This document shows positions 10,695-20,273 of a DNA stretch of 64,000 bases, piece after piece; position 1 is the first letter of the stretch, and each line of letters starts with the position of its first letter. The notes under the pieces were generated by a model. That model was not told the DNA's origin, did no database searches, and saw nothing but the letters and a program-made list of their open reading frames with translations. The stretch is from a virus. Location: positions 26,823 to 90,822 of IMG/VR virus record IMGVR_UViG_3300025853_000046. One strand, 5' to 3'. Made by a program: the position numbers and the translations under genes.

Positions 10695-11387
10695 TCAACC
10701 AAGTGGAGTAAAGGCTTGTCTAAAGGAAAAAGAAAATGTAAGGAAAGGTGAACCGGGTTGAAACTCGGTAGAAAAGTTTTCTACGAACCCGCCAATACCT
10801 GTGTAATTAGTATCTGTTGGGTCTGGAAAAACTGATGCTAATAATGTTGTTTTTCTGTCTAATTCTCTTGAGGAAAAATCAAAAGGAATTAAAGGTAGGT
10901 CTTCTACTTTTGTTGATTCTGTGACACCTGTATGATAAGCATAATCATCACCGATACGGGATGGGTAAAGAATAACAAGTTCTGTAAGATTTTGGTGCTT
11001 TTGTAAAAATGAAGAATCTACGGATGCGTGAATTAACTGTGCTACTTCGGGTGCTGTCATTACAACTGCTTTAGTCACACCATCAAATTCTTTTACAATA
11101 TTTTGTTCGGTAATAATTCCACCTATGTTAATTGTTTTATTTGCTATACCTAAATCAATTGCCATCGTAGTAGATTCTCCTGTAACTAATCCCGAAAGGG
11201 GGATAGGAATTGGTGCTACTTGTCTCGTAGTAGAAATAGAAATAGTTTCAGCCTTTAACATAATACGATTTGTTATTGAACCAGAACTTCCGTCTGTTCG
11301 AGATGCAAAATTAAGAAAAACTGCATGGTCGTAACCATATCCTGTATCACTCATGTTTGCCATTAAACTCTTTGTACTTTCTACCAT
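10695..11387 (-). CDS. Distal tail-like protein
   Basis: This is a 230-residue protein between tape measure and hub, the position occupied by distal tail (Dit-like) proteins in siphoviruses. A GGGCGTGAATAA sequence precedes the ATG. The chain is beta-rich and ends FLTFSFSFRQAFTPLG. No motif proves the fold, so the assignment is positional. The stop TGA lies within the ribosome-binding region of the LamG-domain gene, which suggests coupled translation. Confidence 0.5.
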   Translation of the reverse strand: MVESTKSLMANMSDTGYGYDHAVFLNFASRTDGSSGSITNRIMLKAETISISTTRQVAPIPIPLSGLVTGESTTMAIDLGIANKTINIGGIITEQNIVKEFDGVTKAVVMTAPEVAQLIHASVDSSFLQKHQNLTELVILYPSRIGDDYAYHTGVTESTKVEDLPLIPFDFSSRELDRKTTLLASVFPDPTDTNYTGIGGFVENFSTEFQPGSPFLTFSFSFRQAFTPLG

Positions 11388-11391
11388 TTAT

Positions 11392-13467
11392 TCACGCCCT
11401 ATATCCTCTTGAGTTAAACCTATTCATTTCAATGTTAATTTTATTACCAATCTTTCTCGCAATTTCATTTAATTCTTGGTCGGAAGCACCGAGTCTACCA
11501 TTAACATGAACATTAATTGTAGGGCCTAAAGCACTTCGAGTATTGGTATTATTTGTAACAGAAGTTCCTCCGGGGAGTGTGACTAATTCTGGGCCATTTT
11601 CTCCGACCAAAAATTGACCTCCACCTAAAATAGTTCCTCCAGATGCCATACCTTTCGCACTGTTTTCTTTATCGTCTTTTAATCCACCATATATCATACC
11701 TCCAATAGCACCAACACCCATAACAGTGGCTACAGTTGCCAAAGCAGGTGTAGCAATTATTCCAGCCGCCGCTAAACCAGTTATAATAAGACCTGTACCC
11801 AAAGCACCCATTACCGCACCACCACCTACATTACCTGCCTTATCAAGTATAGCATCTTTTAACTCACCTAATTTTCCTAAAACAGTGCCTATGCCTATAG
11901 TAAAAGATGTTACCAAAAGTTTAATATAAAGACCCAATAGCGCACCAAGCACTACTAAAGTTCCTTCTAATATTTTTCTTGCACCACCTAACATAAGTTT
12001 TAAACCCTTTGATATTAATGTATTATCTCCTGTGTATAAACCTTTAATGATATTCCATATACCCTTAAAGTAACTAATGAATCCTTCAAATATTACCGTA
12101 GCCGCTTGCCATATTAATTCAAAATATATTCTAAATTCAGGCCATTTAACCTTTATGAATTCGGCTATTTTATCCCAAATGCCTGTTCTTTTCATAGTAT
12201 AAACAATAAGACCTATTCCTAATATTACTAATAAAGCGTAGCCCAAGAAAGCAAATGAGGCTTTTAGTGTATTTAACATAAGACTTATATTACCTCTTGA
12301 AAAAAATGTTCCTAACCCTTTTCTTACCGATGCCAATTTGTCGTCTATTCGCTTTCTAAATTTTTGATACTGTAATTGTTTCTTTTCAAAATATCCTAAA
12401 TCTGTAAATTTTCGAGAACCTGCCGCACCGCTTACTTTAAAACCTTTTAATTTTGAATCTTTTATTACAGAACTTCTTTCCTTAAACGCAATTTGCATGT
12501 CAGCATCTAAACCTTCAATAGACTCTCCTAATGTGCTTAATAATTCTCCTACTAAGTCAGACTCTTTTTCTAATTCTTTTTCTAATTCTTTAGGTAAAAG
12601 GCCCGCTTTCAAAGCGGCCACTTGCCTTTCTACTGCCCTTCTCCCACCCGGTACTCTACTTTCTTTTAATCTACCCTCTAATTTTGTAATCTCAGATTTT
12701 GTATCTGATTGTTTGTCAAGTTTAGTTTGTATTAAGGTTTTTCTTATTCTGGCATCAGTCTTTTCGGAAGTAAGACCCATTCTTCTTTTCTTCATTCCCC
12801 CTATTTCGTCATCGGCCATCAAAATACCGGCTTTAGCCTCAAGATTTTTTCCAAACATTCTTCTCATATTTACGATAGGGCCTAAACTTTTATCAAAGTT
12901 TTTACCTTTAAAATTTTCTTTTACAAATTGTCTTCTCGCTTTAGAAAGAATTTTTTCATCTGCTTTTCTTGCAGTTTCTTGAACACCCCTAAATCTTTTT
13001 TGTGTTACATTCAGTGCCTCAGTCAAAGACATGGTTTTCATTAAATGTTTAATTGAAGCATCTTTGTAAAATTTTTCCTTTTCAAGAAAACTTAATTCAC
13101 CCTTTTTATCTTTTTTAATTGATGTTTCAAGATTATACAATCTGCGTTGAATAGATTCTCTTTTCTTTAGACTCTCAATCATTTCTTGTTCAGCCTTAAG
13201 GTCAGCGTTTCTCGCTACAACTAAGTATTTAAACACCAACAACATAGAAGAAAGTTGTTGCATTAATTGATAAACGCCGGGAATACCAGCACTTGCTCTT
13301 GTCACAATACTTCTTATGATACCACCTTTATTACCAATAGAAGACAAGTCAGCCAAACGCTGAACCATGTCTTTAGATGTATTTTCTGTTTCCAGAAGAA
13401 GTGAATTAATATCTTCCATTCCACCCTTGATTGAATCAAGTTCACGGCGTAATTTATTCATATCCAT
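11392..13467 (-). CDS. Tape measure protein
   Basis: This 691-residue protein has a helical, Lys/Glu-rich N-terminal half. Several hydrophobic segments follow in the second half (about residues 405-430 and 500-590). The C-terminus is typical of tape measures: ASGGTILGGGQFLVGENGPELVTLP in two steps, then a short INVHVNG strand. GTGATTAA lies just before the ATG. It follows the tail assembly chaperone and its frameshift extension, the standard siphovirus order. At roughly 1.5 angstrom per residue the tail would be near 100 nm, an estimate from the general rule, not a measurement. Confidence 0.9.
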   Translation of the reverse strand: MDMNKLRRELDSIKGGMEDINSLLLETENTSKDMVQRLADLSSIGNKGGIIRSIVTRASAGIPGVYQLMQQLSSMLLVFKYLVVARNADLKAEQEMIESLKKRESIQRRLYNLETSIKKDKKGELSFLEKEKFYKDASIKHLMKTMSLTEALNVTQKRFRGVQETARKADEKILSKARRQFVKENFKGKNFDKSLGPIVNMRRMFGKNLEAKAGILMADDEIGGMKKRRMGLTSEKTDARIRKTLIQTKLDKQSDTKSEITKLEGRLKESRVPGGRRAVERQVAALKAGLLPKELEKELEKESDLVGELLSTLGESIEGLDADMQIAFKERSSVIKDSKLKGFKVSGAAGSRKFTDLGYFEKKQLQYQKFRKRIDDKLASVRKGLGTFFSRGNISLMLNTLKASFAFLGYALLVILGIGLIVYTMKRTGIWDKIAEFIKVKWPEFRIYFELIWQAATVIFEGFISYFKGIWNIIKGLYTGDNTLISKGLKLMLGGARKILEGTLVVLGALLGLYIKLLVTSFTIGIGTVLGKLGELKDAILDKAGNVGGGAVMGALGTGLIITGLAAAGIIATPALATVATVMGVGAIGGMIYGGLKDDKENSAKGMASGGTILGGGQFLVGENGPELVTLPGGTSVTNNTNTRSALGPTINVHVNGRLGASDQELNEIARKIGNKINIEMNRFNSRGYRA

Positions 13468-13471
13468 TTAA

Positions 13472-14043
13472 TCACATCTTTGATTTTTGCTTTGCATTTT
13501 CCATAACCTTCATTTCTTCTTCCTTTGAGATAGAAAACATAATCATAAAATCCCGAACCATAGAATACGGCATTTGGTATGCCTCGGCCGGAGTAATACT
13601 AAGTTCCTTTGCCAAGATATATAAAGTTATCCGAGAAGCGGTAACTGGAGAATCTATTTTTCCCCCACTTAAGGCTGTTCGGTAGGTTCTTTTAAATCTT
13701 CATCCCCCTCAAGAGCGAAAGGGTCGGGTAAGATTTCTTTAATTTGATTACCAACATAAGGAGTAAGTCTAATAAATTCAACTGGTGATAATACAGGTTC
13801 TGTTTTATCAACGAATGCCTCCCAAAGATAACGGAATAGTGTATCCATTTCAAGAGAAATGTCTTGTGTGCGTGAATTTAAATTAATAAGTTTAGCCTGT
13901 GCCTTCTCCAGTTGTAAGAAAGTAGGTTCTTTAATCCAGACCTTGAGGTATTCATCACTGTCAGGGGCTACACGAATGTAATGCAATACACTTTCACTTG
14001 TCGCAAATAGGGCTGATTTATTCTTTACTGTCTTTTTATCCAT
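13472..14043 (-). CDS. Tail assembly chaperone, -1 frameshift fusion (gpGT-like)
   Basis: The upstream reading frame (from 14043) contains the heptamer T-TTA-AAA at 13696-13690 in the correct phase. Slipping back one base there opens a second frame of 72 codons from 13690 to the TGA at 13474-13472. The extension reads sensibly (ITLYILAKELSITPAEAYQM, later MVRDFMIMFS and a Lys/Glu-rich end), has no other use, and fills the gap before the tape measure ATG at 13467. The product would be 190 residues. Lambda gpG/gpGT is the family precedent; the shift itself is predicted, not shown. Confidence 0.75.
13669..14043 (-). CDS. Tail assembly chaperone (gpG-like, unshifted product)
   Basis: This 124-residue product starts with GGTGATTACCT before the ATG at 14043 and ends EDLKEPTEQP. 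It lies between the tail tube gene and the tape measure, the place of gpG-like chaperones, which coat the tape measure during tail assembly and are absent from virions. It is expected to be made in excess over the frameshifted form. The slippery heptamer lies seven codons before its stop. Confidence 0.75.
   Translation of the reverse strand: MDKKTVKNKSALFATSESVLHYIRVAPDSDEYLKVWIKEPTFLQLEKAQAKLINLNSRTQDISLEMDTLFRYLWEAFVDKTEPVLSPVEFIRLTPYVGNQIKEILPDPFALEGDEDLKEPTEQP
13690..13696 (-). promoter_or_regulatory. -1 frameshift slippery heptamer TTTAAAA
   Basis: On the minus strand the codons run GAT TTA AAA GAA, giving the classic X-XXY-YYZ heptamer T-TTA-AAA. The downstream -1 frame is open for 72 codons up to 13472. 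It is followed within 20 bases by the unshifted stop TAA (13671-13669). No obvious strong stem-loop was found by eye just after it. Confidence 0.7.
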
Positions 14044-14088
14044 AGGTAATCACCTTGTTAATAACTACGCAAGGGTTGGTCTTTAAAC

Positions 14089-15735
14089 TTATCCTTGAAT
14101 AATCCAATTTGTTGCATGAGTACACGAATGTAACTCAAGAGGTTGAATAGTCCAATTAACTGTAATTGGGCCTTTGTCATTTGTAAGTGGGAAGTCTGCA
14201 TTTGTCACCATGAAGTCCTTGAAAACCATTGACAAAGTTTCATCATTGGTTGTAGTGTCTTTGACAAAGTTAATTTTAATTTGATTGCCGTCAGTTCCCG
14301 ATAGAGAAGTAGCGGCATTATTACGCAGTTCCTCGAAAAGAAGATTGTCAGTGACTAAACCTGTAAAGGAAAGACTGTAAGTTCTTTGACCGGGAATATG
14401 TGTTTGACTGTTCTTATCGTAGCGACCAATAAATCTCTTTGGTTGTAGGCTATTTGAAATATCCAAAGTCATGTTCTCAATACGAATATAGTCCTGCCCA
14501 AACATCTCAATTGTTCCATCGGAGAAGAAAAAAGGTCGTAATTGTTCTTCACTAATATTTGCTTGACCGCCTTTAGGAGAACCAAAGTTAACCCAATCTT
14601 GAAGGTCGGTAGTTTTGTTGGCAGTCACATAATTATTAGGTGCAGTAAATGTATTTTTTGAGTTAAAATTAACATTCATTTTAACTTCCTGCCCAGCATC
14701 TGCTGTAATATTAAGACTTTCAACTTGACAGCCGGGGTAAATCTTAGAATAAACTGTTTCCGAAATATTTCTTGCTACACCGTTCACAGTGGTTGAAGTA
14801 ATATCAACTTCTTCCGTAGCCATACTTGCTGGCTTTTTAAGTGTGTATTCGAGAGCAAACGAAGGTAAAATGTGAGAATTATTTTCACTAAAGGTGTATG
14901 TAATTTTATTTGTTTGAGTATGATTAACTGCCTTTAAATCCGAAGCATCATAATCATCCGGAACACGCTGAATAGGTGGGCAAATAGTAGTGCCTACAAC
15001 ACGGTAAAATCTTTTTCCACCCGGACTTGAACTTGCAGAATCATAAATAAAGTTATTACCACTTGCACCCGAACCTGCAATATTAGTCACGGTATTAAAA
15101 GATTTATCCGAATCAACAGAAGGTAGTGTGACGGCTGTTTCATTTGTCACTGTTGTAATATCCATATCCCCTAATGCGTAGTAAAGCCATGAAAAGTTAT
15201 TTGCAGATAGAGAAAAAGAACCACCGGAGGTAGTTTCTGCACCCTTAAATTGATAAGCCATATTTCGAGTTCCCGAAGAAAGTGCAATTTGTTTCATTTC
15301 AATTGCGGTAGAAGGAATTGTTACTTGGTCTGTAAGTCCAATCCAAGTATCAGAAAGAAGTCGGGGGTTGGAACTATCTTTAGGTGCTGGAACAGGTGCG
15401 CCAAGTCCCTTAATAATACCATAGTAATTTTCAGCAGTTGTTGTCATACCCGCAATCACACTGTCATTAAAAGTAATAGTAGTAGCGGTATTTGAAGTAA
15501 TAATTGTTTTGTCTTGAAAGGTGTCGTCGGCATCTAAATATAATTCTAATTCACAGCCACGATATAAATTTGTCACTAAACTAAATTCGTCAGTAAAATC
15601 CGAACCAAGTAAAACTGTTAATGTATTACCATTATCTGTTTCTCCACCGGCTTCAAACTTACCTAAATATATATCTTGTTCAGGTATCATAGATACCATC
15701 GCCCCACTGTCCATCCAAATTTCATTACTTACCAT
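14089..15735 (-). CDS. Major tail tube protein
   Basis: This 548-residue, beta-rich protein is preceded by a strong GGTGATTAAAA ribosome-binding site. It lies just before the tail assembly chaperone in transcription order. The segment IPGQRTYSLSFTGLVTDN (about residues 455-475) and the closing VNWTIQPLEL strand fit tail tube proteins. The length is greater than in simple siphoviruses, so it probably carries an added surface domain in the middle. Assignment rests on order, composition and the expected high expression signal. A tube role is likely but not proven. Confidence 0.7.
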   Translation of the reverse strand: MVSNEIWMDSGAMVSMIPEQDIYLGKFEAGGETDNGNTLTVLLGSDFTDEFSLVTNLYRGCELELYLDADDTFQDKTIITSNTATTITFNDSVIAGMTTTAENYYGIIKGLGAPVPAPKDSSNPRLLSDTWIGLTDQVTIPSTAIEMKQIALSSGTRNMAYQFKGAETTSGGSFSLSANNFSWLYYALGDMDITTVTNETAVTLPSVDSDKSFNTVTNIAGSGASGNNFIYDSASSSPGGKRFYRVVGTTICPPIQRVPDDYDASDLKAVNHTQTNKITYTFSENNSHILPSFALEYTLKKPASMATEEVDITSTTVNGVARNISETVYSKIYPGCQVESLNITADAGQEVKMNVNFNSKNTFTAPNNYVTANKTTDLQDWVNFGSPKGGQANISEEQLRPFFFSDGTIEMFGQDYIRIENMTLDISNSLQPKRFIGRYDKNSQTHIPGQRTYSLSFTGLVTDNLLFEELRNNAATSLSGTDGNQIKINFVKDTTTNDETLSMVFKDFMVTNADFPLTNDKGPITVNWTIQPLELHSCTHATNWIIQG

Positions 15736-15751
15736 TTTTAATCACCTTTTA

Positions 15752-16345
15752 TTACAAACTGTTGGCGAATCTCTTCATAGTCACATTTATTCTATATCCA
15801 AATATTCTTGATTTTTTATCATTAGCGTCAGTTCGACTTCCCAGTATAAGATGTTTAATGTTTTCTTCTAAACTACCCGCACTTCGGAACCAGCCCCTCC
15901 GGTTTGTTTCAATGATGTATCGCACTATCTTATAAAGGTTTTCTATTCTGTCACGACCAAAAGTAGAACCCGTAGGTGCAACTCTCGCATTATCATTAGT
16001 CCGTCTATCATCTTGTTTTGTCCTAATACTTACAGACATTTCATGTGTTTCATTTCTTACAGACCAATCACGAGTAGGATATTCAACAGTTTGAGAGTTT
16101 TGCATTACAGCAATAACATCTAAAGAAGGTGTAACTCCGTCTGCTGTAACTTCTGAAGCCGCACTAATTCTTACTTTATTACCACCTCTTCCCGGCTTTG
16201 CTGTATTACGAGTAGAACTCATATCTCGTATATCCATAATCTGAGGTTTAACTCTATGAATTGCAGGAATAGCAGAACCTAAAGCAGTAACAGCGGTATT
16301 CCAATATTCGTCAAGTAGTGTAACTAAATATGTAACTTCATCCAC
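15752..16345 (-). CDS. Tail terminator / neck protein candidate
   Basis: This 197-residue protein begins MDEVTYLVTLLDEYWNTAV and ends with a beta strand, IFGYRINVTMKR. It lies immediately before the tail tube gene, where tail completion or terminator proteins are usual. The middle part (VRNETHEMSVSIRTK, then IENLYKIVRYIIE) alternates strand and helix as in that family. Its start overlaps the previous tagged gene by 8 bp. The family assignment is positional and moderate. Confidence 0.5.
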   Translation of the reverse strand: MDEVTYLVTLLDEYWNTAVTALGSAIPAIHRVKPQIMDIRDMSSTRNTAKPGRGGNKVRISAASEVTADGVTPSLDVIAVMQNSQTVEYPTRDWSVRNETHEMSVSIRTKQDDRRTNDNARVAPTGSTFGRDRIENLYKIVRYIIETNRRGWFRSAGSLEENIKHLILGSRTDANDKKSRIFGYRINVTMKRFANSL

Positions 16346-17180
16346 GATTTCTCCTCTCCCTTAATTCTCTTTCTGTAATCTCTTCCTCATAGTCTTCGGT
16401 TGTTCCATATCCGCCCATTACCTCATCATCTACACCCATTCCGTAGTCCATACTTTCCGCATACCATTTGTCATAAATAATTTCTTGAACTAATGACATA
16501 TCTTTTAATGAAGTTTCTGCCTGTAGTTCGGCAGTTCTTTGTAATATAATTTGTTTCAATAATATAATTTCTTTATCACCTGTATCTCTTATATCTATCC
16601 CCATTTCATAAGCAATATCAGGCCAAGTTAAATTACCAATTCCCTCCATATTTTTTAATTCAACACTATCCATATTATAAATTAATTGGTCTAAAGTATC
16701 AATAAACTTTTCAGAAATAGACATTCTGTTCTGCGTGTTTTTTCTATCCATTTCTAATTCAAATAAATAATTATTAATTAGTTCAAGCATTTCTTCTAAC
16801 TGTTCTGATAAAATTTCTATATCACTAACATTTACTCTTCTTTTTTCCTTTTCAATTTTATGTTGAGTTAATAAATTAAGTATTTTATCGGGTTCTAATT
16901 GTAGGATTAATGGAGATAATTCAACTAATAAACCATTTGCGCTATCATATGTCAAGGCAATTTCTTCCACATATCTTTGAGTAACTTTAATATATTTTAA
17001 AACTTTAGGATAACCATTAACAATATTATTAATATTATTTGTAACAATATTTTTTAAATATTTTTCAATTTCCACTACTTTATATTCAGGTATCTTAGGA
17101 GGTATAAAATCATCAGACAATGGGTTATTTTCAGGTTCTATGTCCTGTATTTCTATCTTTAAAATTGACTCCCAAATCAT
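16338..17180 (-). CDS. Tagged virion-associated protein, N-terminal MIWESILKIE
   Basis: This 280-residue acidic, mostly helical protein is of unknown function. Its first ten residues are the WxxILK tag shared by many late proteins here. The rest has long coiled-coil-like stretches (about residues 95-180) and a Tyr/Gly/Glu-rich C-terminus ending in a charged RELRERRNRG. It overlaps the 68-residue gene upstream by 4 bp. It lies in the connector-to-tail interval, so it could be a head or neck cargo. No known domain is recognised. Confidence 0.75.
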   Translation of the reverse strand: MIWESILKIEIQDIEPENNPLSDDFIPPKIPEYKVVEIEKYLKNIVTNNINNIVNGYPKVLKYIKVTQRYVEEIALTYDSANGLLVELSPLILQLEPDKILNLLTQHKIEKEKRRVNVSDIEILSEQLEEMLELINNYLFELEMDRKNTQNRMSISEKFIDTLDQLIYNMDSVELKNMEGIGNLTWPDIAYEMGIDIRDTGDKEIILLKQIILQRTAELQAETSLKDMSLVQEIIYDKWYAESMDYGMGVDDEVMGGYGTTEDYEEEITERELRERRNRG

Positions 17181-17383
17181 TCAAAAGCCTCCTCAATTCT
17201 TCTTTGAATAACTTGAACAACTTCCTGTTCGATAATCTGTTCCATTATTTCATCGCTCATTTTTTCACCCAAAGTTCTTTCGGTGTAGTCCTGTATATCC
17301 TCATTTTGCTGAACAACAGTTTCTAATATAGTCTCCATATCGAGTTGAACCATTCGCATTTTTTCTAAAATTTTACGAAACAT
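17177..17383 (-). CDS. Small helical acidic protein
   Basis: This 68-residue protein lies between two tagged genes and overlaps both. It starts MFRKILEKMRM, which resembles the tag but has Phe in place of Trp and different spacing, so I do not count it. The rest is one or two amphipathic helices rich in Glu and Gln. No function is recognised. Overlapping starts and stops on both sides support that it is translated. Confidence 0.6.
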   Translation of the reverse strand: MFRKILEKMRMVQLDMETILETVVQQNEDIQDYTERTLGEKMSDEIMEQIIEQEVVQVIQRRIEEAFE

Positions 17384-18374
17384 CTCTACGACCCCGTTTT
17401 CCTCTCACTGGTTTTAATTTACCAGACTTATCTTTTAATTTTTTTTGTGCTTCAAGAAGTTTTCTTTTCTTCTCTTCTGCTTCTCTCATTTTAGACCCAA
17501 GTTCAGCCGCTTCTCTTAAATTTAAATCTCTGGATTCTTGTTCTTTAATCGGTATTTCTCTTGGAACTAATTTAGCCTTTTCTCTATCCCATTGAGATTC
17601 GGGATTAGCGGCTTCTAATTGACGAATATTTTCTTCTTCTGTAAGTTCTTCCTCACCCTTCTCTCTTAAATCCCGTTCTTCGTAGTCTTGTTCTACTAAT
17701 TCAATTACCATATCTGTAATTCTATTTCTTAATTCAGACTCACTATCAAATACTTCATTATCTGATAATTGAATGTCTCCCTCTACTGTTGTAAAAATAT
17801 AGTCTCCCTCTTGTTCTCGAAAAAATACATGGACATATTTTCTACTTAAATCCTTTGCTCTAAATGAAATATTTAATGCAATTTTACCATCACGGTCTTC
17901 ACCATCTACAAGTCTAACATTTGTTCTTCTACCATATTTATCTAAAGGAACTTCTCCTCTAAGATTTCTTCGTAGGCGAGATTTAAAATTTTCCCAATCA
18001 CGAAGTTTTAAATACTCACCGGAACTTGTTTTTAACTTTTCAAGGTCTTCTTGTTGGTTTAATTTAACCATTTTGGCTGGTATCGGCGGCAATGATTTCT
18101 TCTCTTTCTTTCTACGCTTTTTCGCCACTCGTTCATATCCTTCAGGAAAACTTCTACCAATAAATCTATTCATTTTTTCCTTAATAAGAGACATAGGCAA
18201 AATATGCTTACCTGTTTGTGTATGTAGTTTTTTATATTCATTAATTATACTATTTATTACATCTTCAATTATATATTCATCTTGATAACCTGTTTTTTCT
18301 ACATGTTCAAGAAGTAGTTTTTTAAAAATACTTCCTATAACTTTACTTTTGACTTTGAGAATATCCGACCACAT
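17373..18374 (-). CDS. Tagged basic/acidic protein, N-terminal MWSDILKVKS
   Basis: This is a 333-residue protein. The ATG at 18374 is preferred to an upstream in-frame start because it puts the tag at the N-terminus. The first residues are MWSDILKVKS. A Lys/Arg-rich segment around residue 95 (KKRRKKEKK) and a very charged helical C-terminal third ending VRGKRGRRDVS suggest nucleic-acid contact. The middle (about residues 150-215) looks like a small beta domain. No known family was recognised. Its stop lies 6 bp within the next gene. Confidence 0.75.
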   Translation of the reverse strand: MWSDILKVKSKVIGSIFKKLLLEHVEKTGYQDEYIIEDVINSIINEYKKLHTQTGKHILPMSLIKEKMNRFIGRSFPEGYERVAKKRRKKEKKSLPPIPAKMVKLNQQEDLEKLKTSSGEYLKLRDWENFKSRLRRNLRGEVPLDKYGRRTNVRLVDGEDRDGKIALNISFRAKDLSRKYVHVFFREQEGDYIFTTVEGDIQLSDNEVFDSESELRNRITDMVIELVEQDYEERDLREKGEEELTEEENIRQLEAANPESQWDREKAKLVPREIPIKEQESRDLNLREAAELGSKMREAEEKKRKLLEAQKKLKDKSGKLKPVRGKRGRRDVS

Positions 18375-18376
18375 AA

Positions 18377-19183
18377 TTACCAATCCCTACAAGCCATACA
18401 ACGGGCTGAATAATCCCCACCTTTACATGTAGAACATTTATGTCTTGCTCTAAAAGATTTTTTACGCTTAGTATTTCCTCGCTTACCTGTTACTGAAACA
18501 CCTCTTTGCCCCCAATGAACACGCTTATATCCACCTTTACCATTAGGAACGCAAGCCATCCATTTTTTACCCTTTCGAGTAGAACTTGTCTTTTTTGTTC
18601 TTTTAGTGCATTGTGATGAAGCCTTAGAAACTTCTTTTCCATCACAGCCACAGCCGCAACCTGAATCCATATTTTCAATATCAGGTTTAGATTTAGGCGG
18701 CTTATCTTTATCTTTGTATGGAATTTCTAATATCTGTTTTATCTTGTCGGAAAGAGTGGGGTTATTTTCGTATTCATTTTCTCCTGTTACATAATCTATG
18801 TCCTCTTCCATTTCCGAAGTTATTTTCTTAGGCTTTACTTTACCGTAATCCTTTGCTTTTATAATTTGATATGTAGTTATTCTGGAAACTCTACCAAGAT
18901 TTTCAAGTTTTCCATCTCTAATTAATTTACCAAATGCAGTTTTAATTTGACCTGTAAATTTATGATTAAGAAATTGACTAAAACCTGCTAATCTTCCGTC
19001 TTCGATTTCCGACCAATTGTTTCTCATGTATTGAATAATTTGTTTTTTATCTCTTTCAATATCTTCAATAGTCACTCTTTCCGATGGACTATTTTCTATA
19101 TAATTTCTAATACCCTCATATACTTTTTGTCTGTATATAGGGTAATTTACTCTACTACTTCCCTTTAATATTTCTTCCCACAT
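18377..19183 (-). CDS. Tagged protein with cysteine-rich basic C-terminus
   Basis: This is a 268-residue protein. GTGAT before the ATG at 19183 fixes the start, giving MWEEILKGSS. Residues about 20-130 are helical and could be winged-helix-like. A CGCGCDGK cluster follows, then a strongly basic tail with KGKKWMACVPNGKGGYKRVH and a final zinc-like set C-x2-C...C-x2-C (HKCSTCKGG...CMACRDW). Such basic Cys-rich tails recur in marine viral proteins and suggest DNA binding. The tag plus DNA-binding tail fits a protein packaged with the genome; this is inference. Confidence 0.75.
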   Translation of the reverse strand: MWEEILKGSSRVNYPIYRQKVYEGIRNYIENSPSERVTIEDIERDKKQIIQYMRNNWSEIEDGRLAGFSQFLNHKFTGQIKTAFGKLIRDGKLENLGRVSRITTYQIIKAKDYGKVKPKKITSEMEEDIDYVTGENEYENNPTLSDKIKQILEIPYKDKDKPPKSKPDIENMDSGCGCGCDGKEVSKASSQCTKRTKKTSSTRKGKKWMACVPNGKGGYKRVHWGQRGVSVTGKRGNTKRKKSFRARHKCSTCKGGDYSARCMACRDW

Positions 19184-19184
19184 A

Positions 19185-20273
19185 TCAATCACTATCCAAA
19201 TAATAAACCACTCGGCGTTTCATGCGTAGAATCTTGTCTACATCTGCTTTATAGGAATCGTATTTACTTTTTAAATCTATACCATTAGTAGAATCATTTC
19301 CTAATAAGACATAAGAATCATCACCTGCGATAAGTTCACAGGCGGTAAGTTTTGTAGCGGCATCTTCGATAACTGCTGGAACTCGAATATTTCCGCATGT
19401 ATATGTGACCTTAACTGAATGTTTATGTTGTGTAGGGAATTCACTTCGGAAGAAAATATCTCCCATATCTTTCATATCCCACCATGCGGAATTACGGTCA
19501 TAGTCTTCTTTATTTGTAAATTGAGTGCGAGAATTAGTTCCTCCATTAACTGCAAGTGTGCAATTAGAACCATCCGAACCGGGGAGTAAAGAAATAATTG
19601 TTATAGTTTCATCTTCTTCTAAATTAGCGTAAAAAAAGTCGGATATATTATATGCGTTACCTCCATCTTGTAAAGCCTTTTTAGCAGTTCCACCTGTAAA
19701 GGGGGCAGTAATTGTAGGCACTTGTTCATTGATAAGGTAGCAAATATCCTGTGCAGTAGTTCTTTGTCCGTAAGCCTTGTTAAACTTATCATTATCAGTA
19801 ATACCTGAACTGTCGGGTGATAGAGTCCAAGTTAATCCTCCACCTGTAAGAACAATTGATGTAAGATTAGTATAATCATCTATTGTTAATGTTGCTACTA
19901 CCGAGGCAATATCTGTATAAACTGAACCATCCCAAATAGCAATTCGTAAAATCTTACGAATATTTTCGTGATGTAGTCTTATTTTTCCAATGTAATCTTC
20001 ATAAAAATATACCTGATTATTACTGCGAGCAAAATCGTGAAATTCATTTTCTATTAAATTGTCTCTCCAAGAAGAGTTTGTAAATTCGTCAATGTAATCT
20101 TCAGACCTACGCATTAAATCTCCAACTTCTGCTAAAGTGGGAGAAGTAGAAGAAGAAAAATCAGCAATACCTAATAGTGCGGCCACCTTTACAGCGGTTG
20201 TGTATGCCCCTCCACCTGTTGTATAATTTACAACATTAAGTCCGGAATCGGAAGGAGTCATCATCTTAACCAT
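19185..20273 (-). CDS. Head-tail connector / head completion protein
   Basis: This 362-residue protein is preceded by GGTGATTTAATG. Its N-terminal part (LAEVGDLMRRSEDYIDEFT) and C-terminal part (VPAVIEDAATKLTACELIAG, then KYDSYKADVDKILR) match the helical bundle pattern of gp6-like connectors, with a beta insertion between them. It lies between capsid and tail genes, as expected. It would join the portal to the tail completion ring. The adaptor call is fairly good; the insertion is longer than usual. Confidence 0.65.
   Translation of the reverse strand: MVKMMTPSDSGLNVVNYTTGGGAYTTAVKVAALLGIADFSSSTSPTLAEVGDLMRRSEDYIDEFTNSSWRDNLIENEFHDFARSNNQVYFYEDYIGKIRLHHENIRKILRIAIWDGSVYTDIASVVATLTIDDYTNLTSIVLTGGGLTWTLSPDSSGITDNDKFNKAYGQRTTAQDICYLINEQVPTITAPFTGGTAKKALQDGGNAYNISDFFYANLEEDETITIISLLPGSDGSNCTLAVNGGTNSRTQFTNKEDYDRNSAWWDMKDMGDIFFRSEFPTQHKHSVKVTYTCGNIRVPAVIEDAATKLTACELIAGDDSYVLLGNDSTNGIDLKSKYDSYKADVDKILRMKRRVVYYLDSD

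Noticed and set aside
12497-12982. 161-codon plus-strand frame
   Set aside because: It is antisense to the tape measure gene, which has family features and a ribosome-binding site; Ser/Leu-rich composition is typical of the complement of a Lys/Glu-rich gene.
17177-17383. MFRKILEKMR as another tag copy
   Set aside because: Trp is replaced by Phe and spacing to the hydrophobic pair differs; too weak to include.
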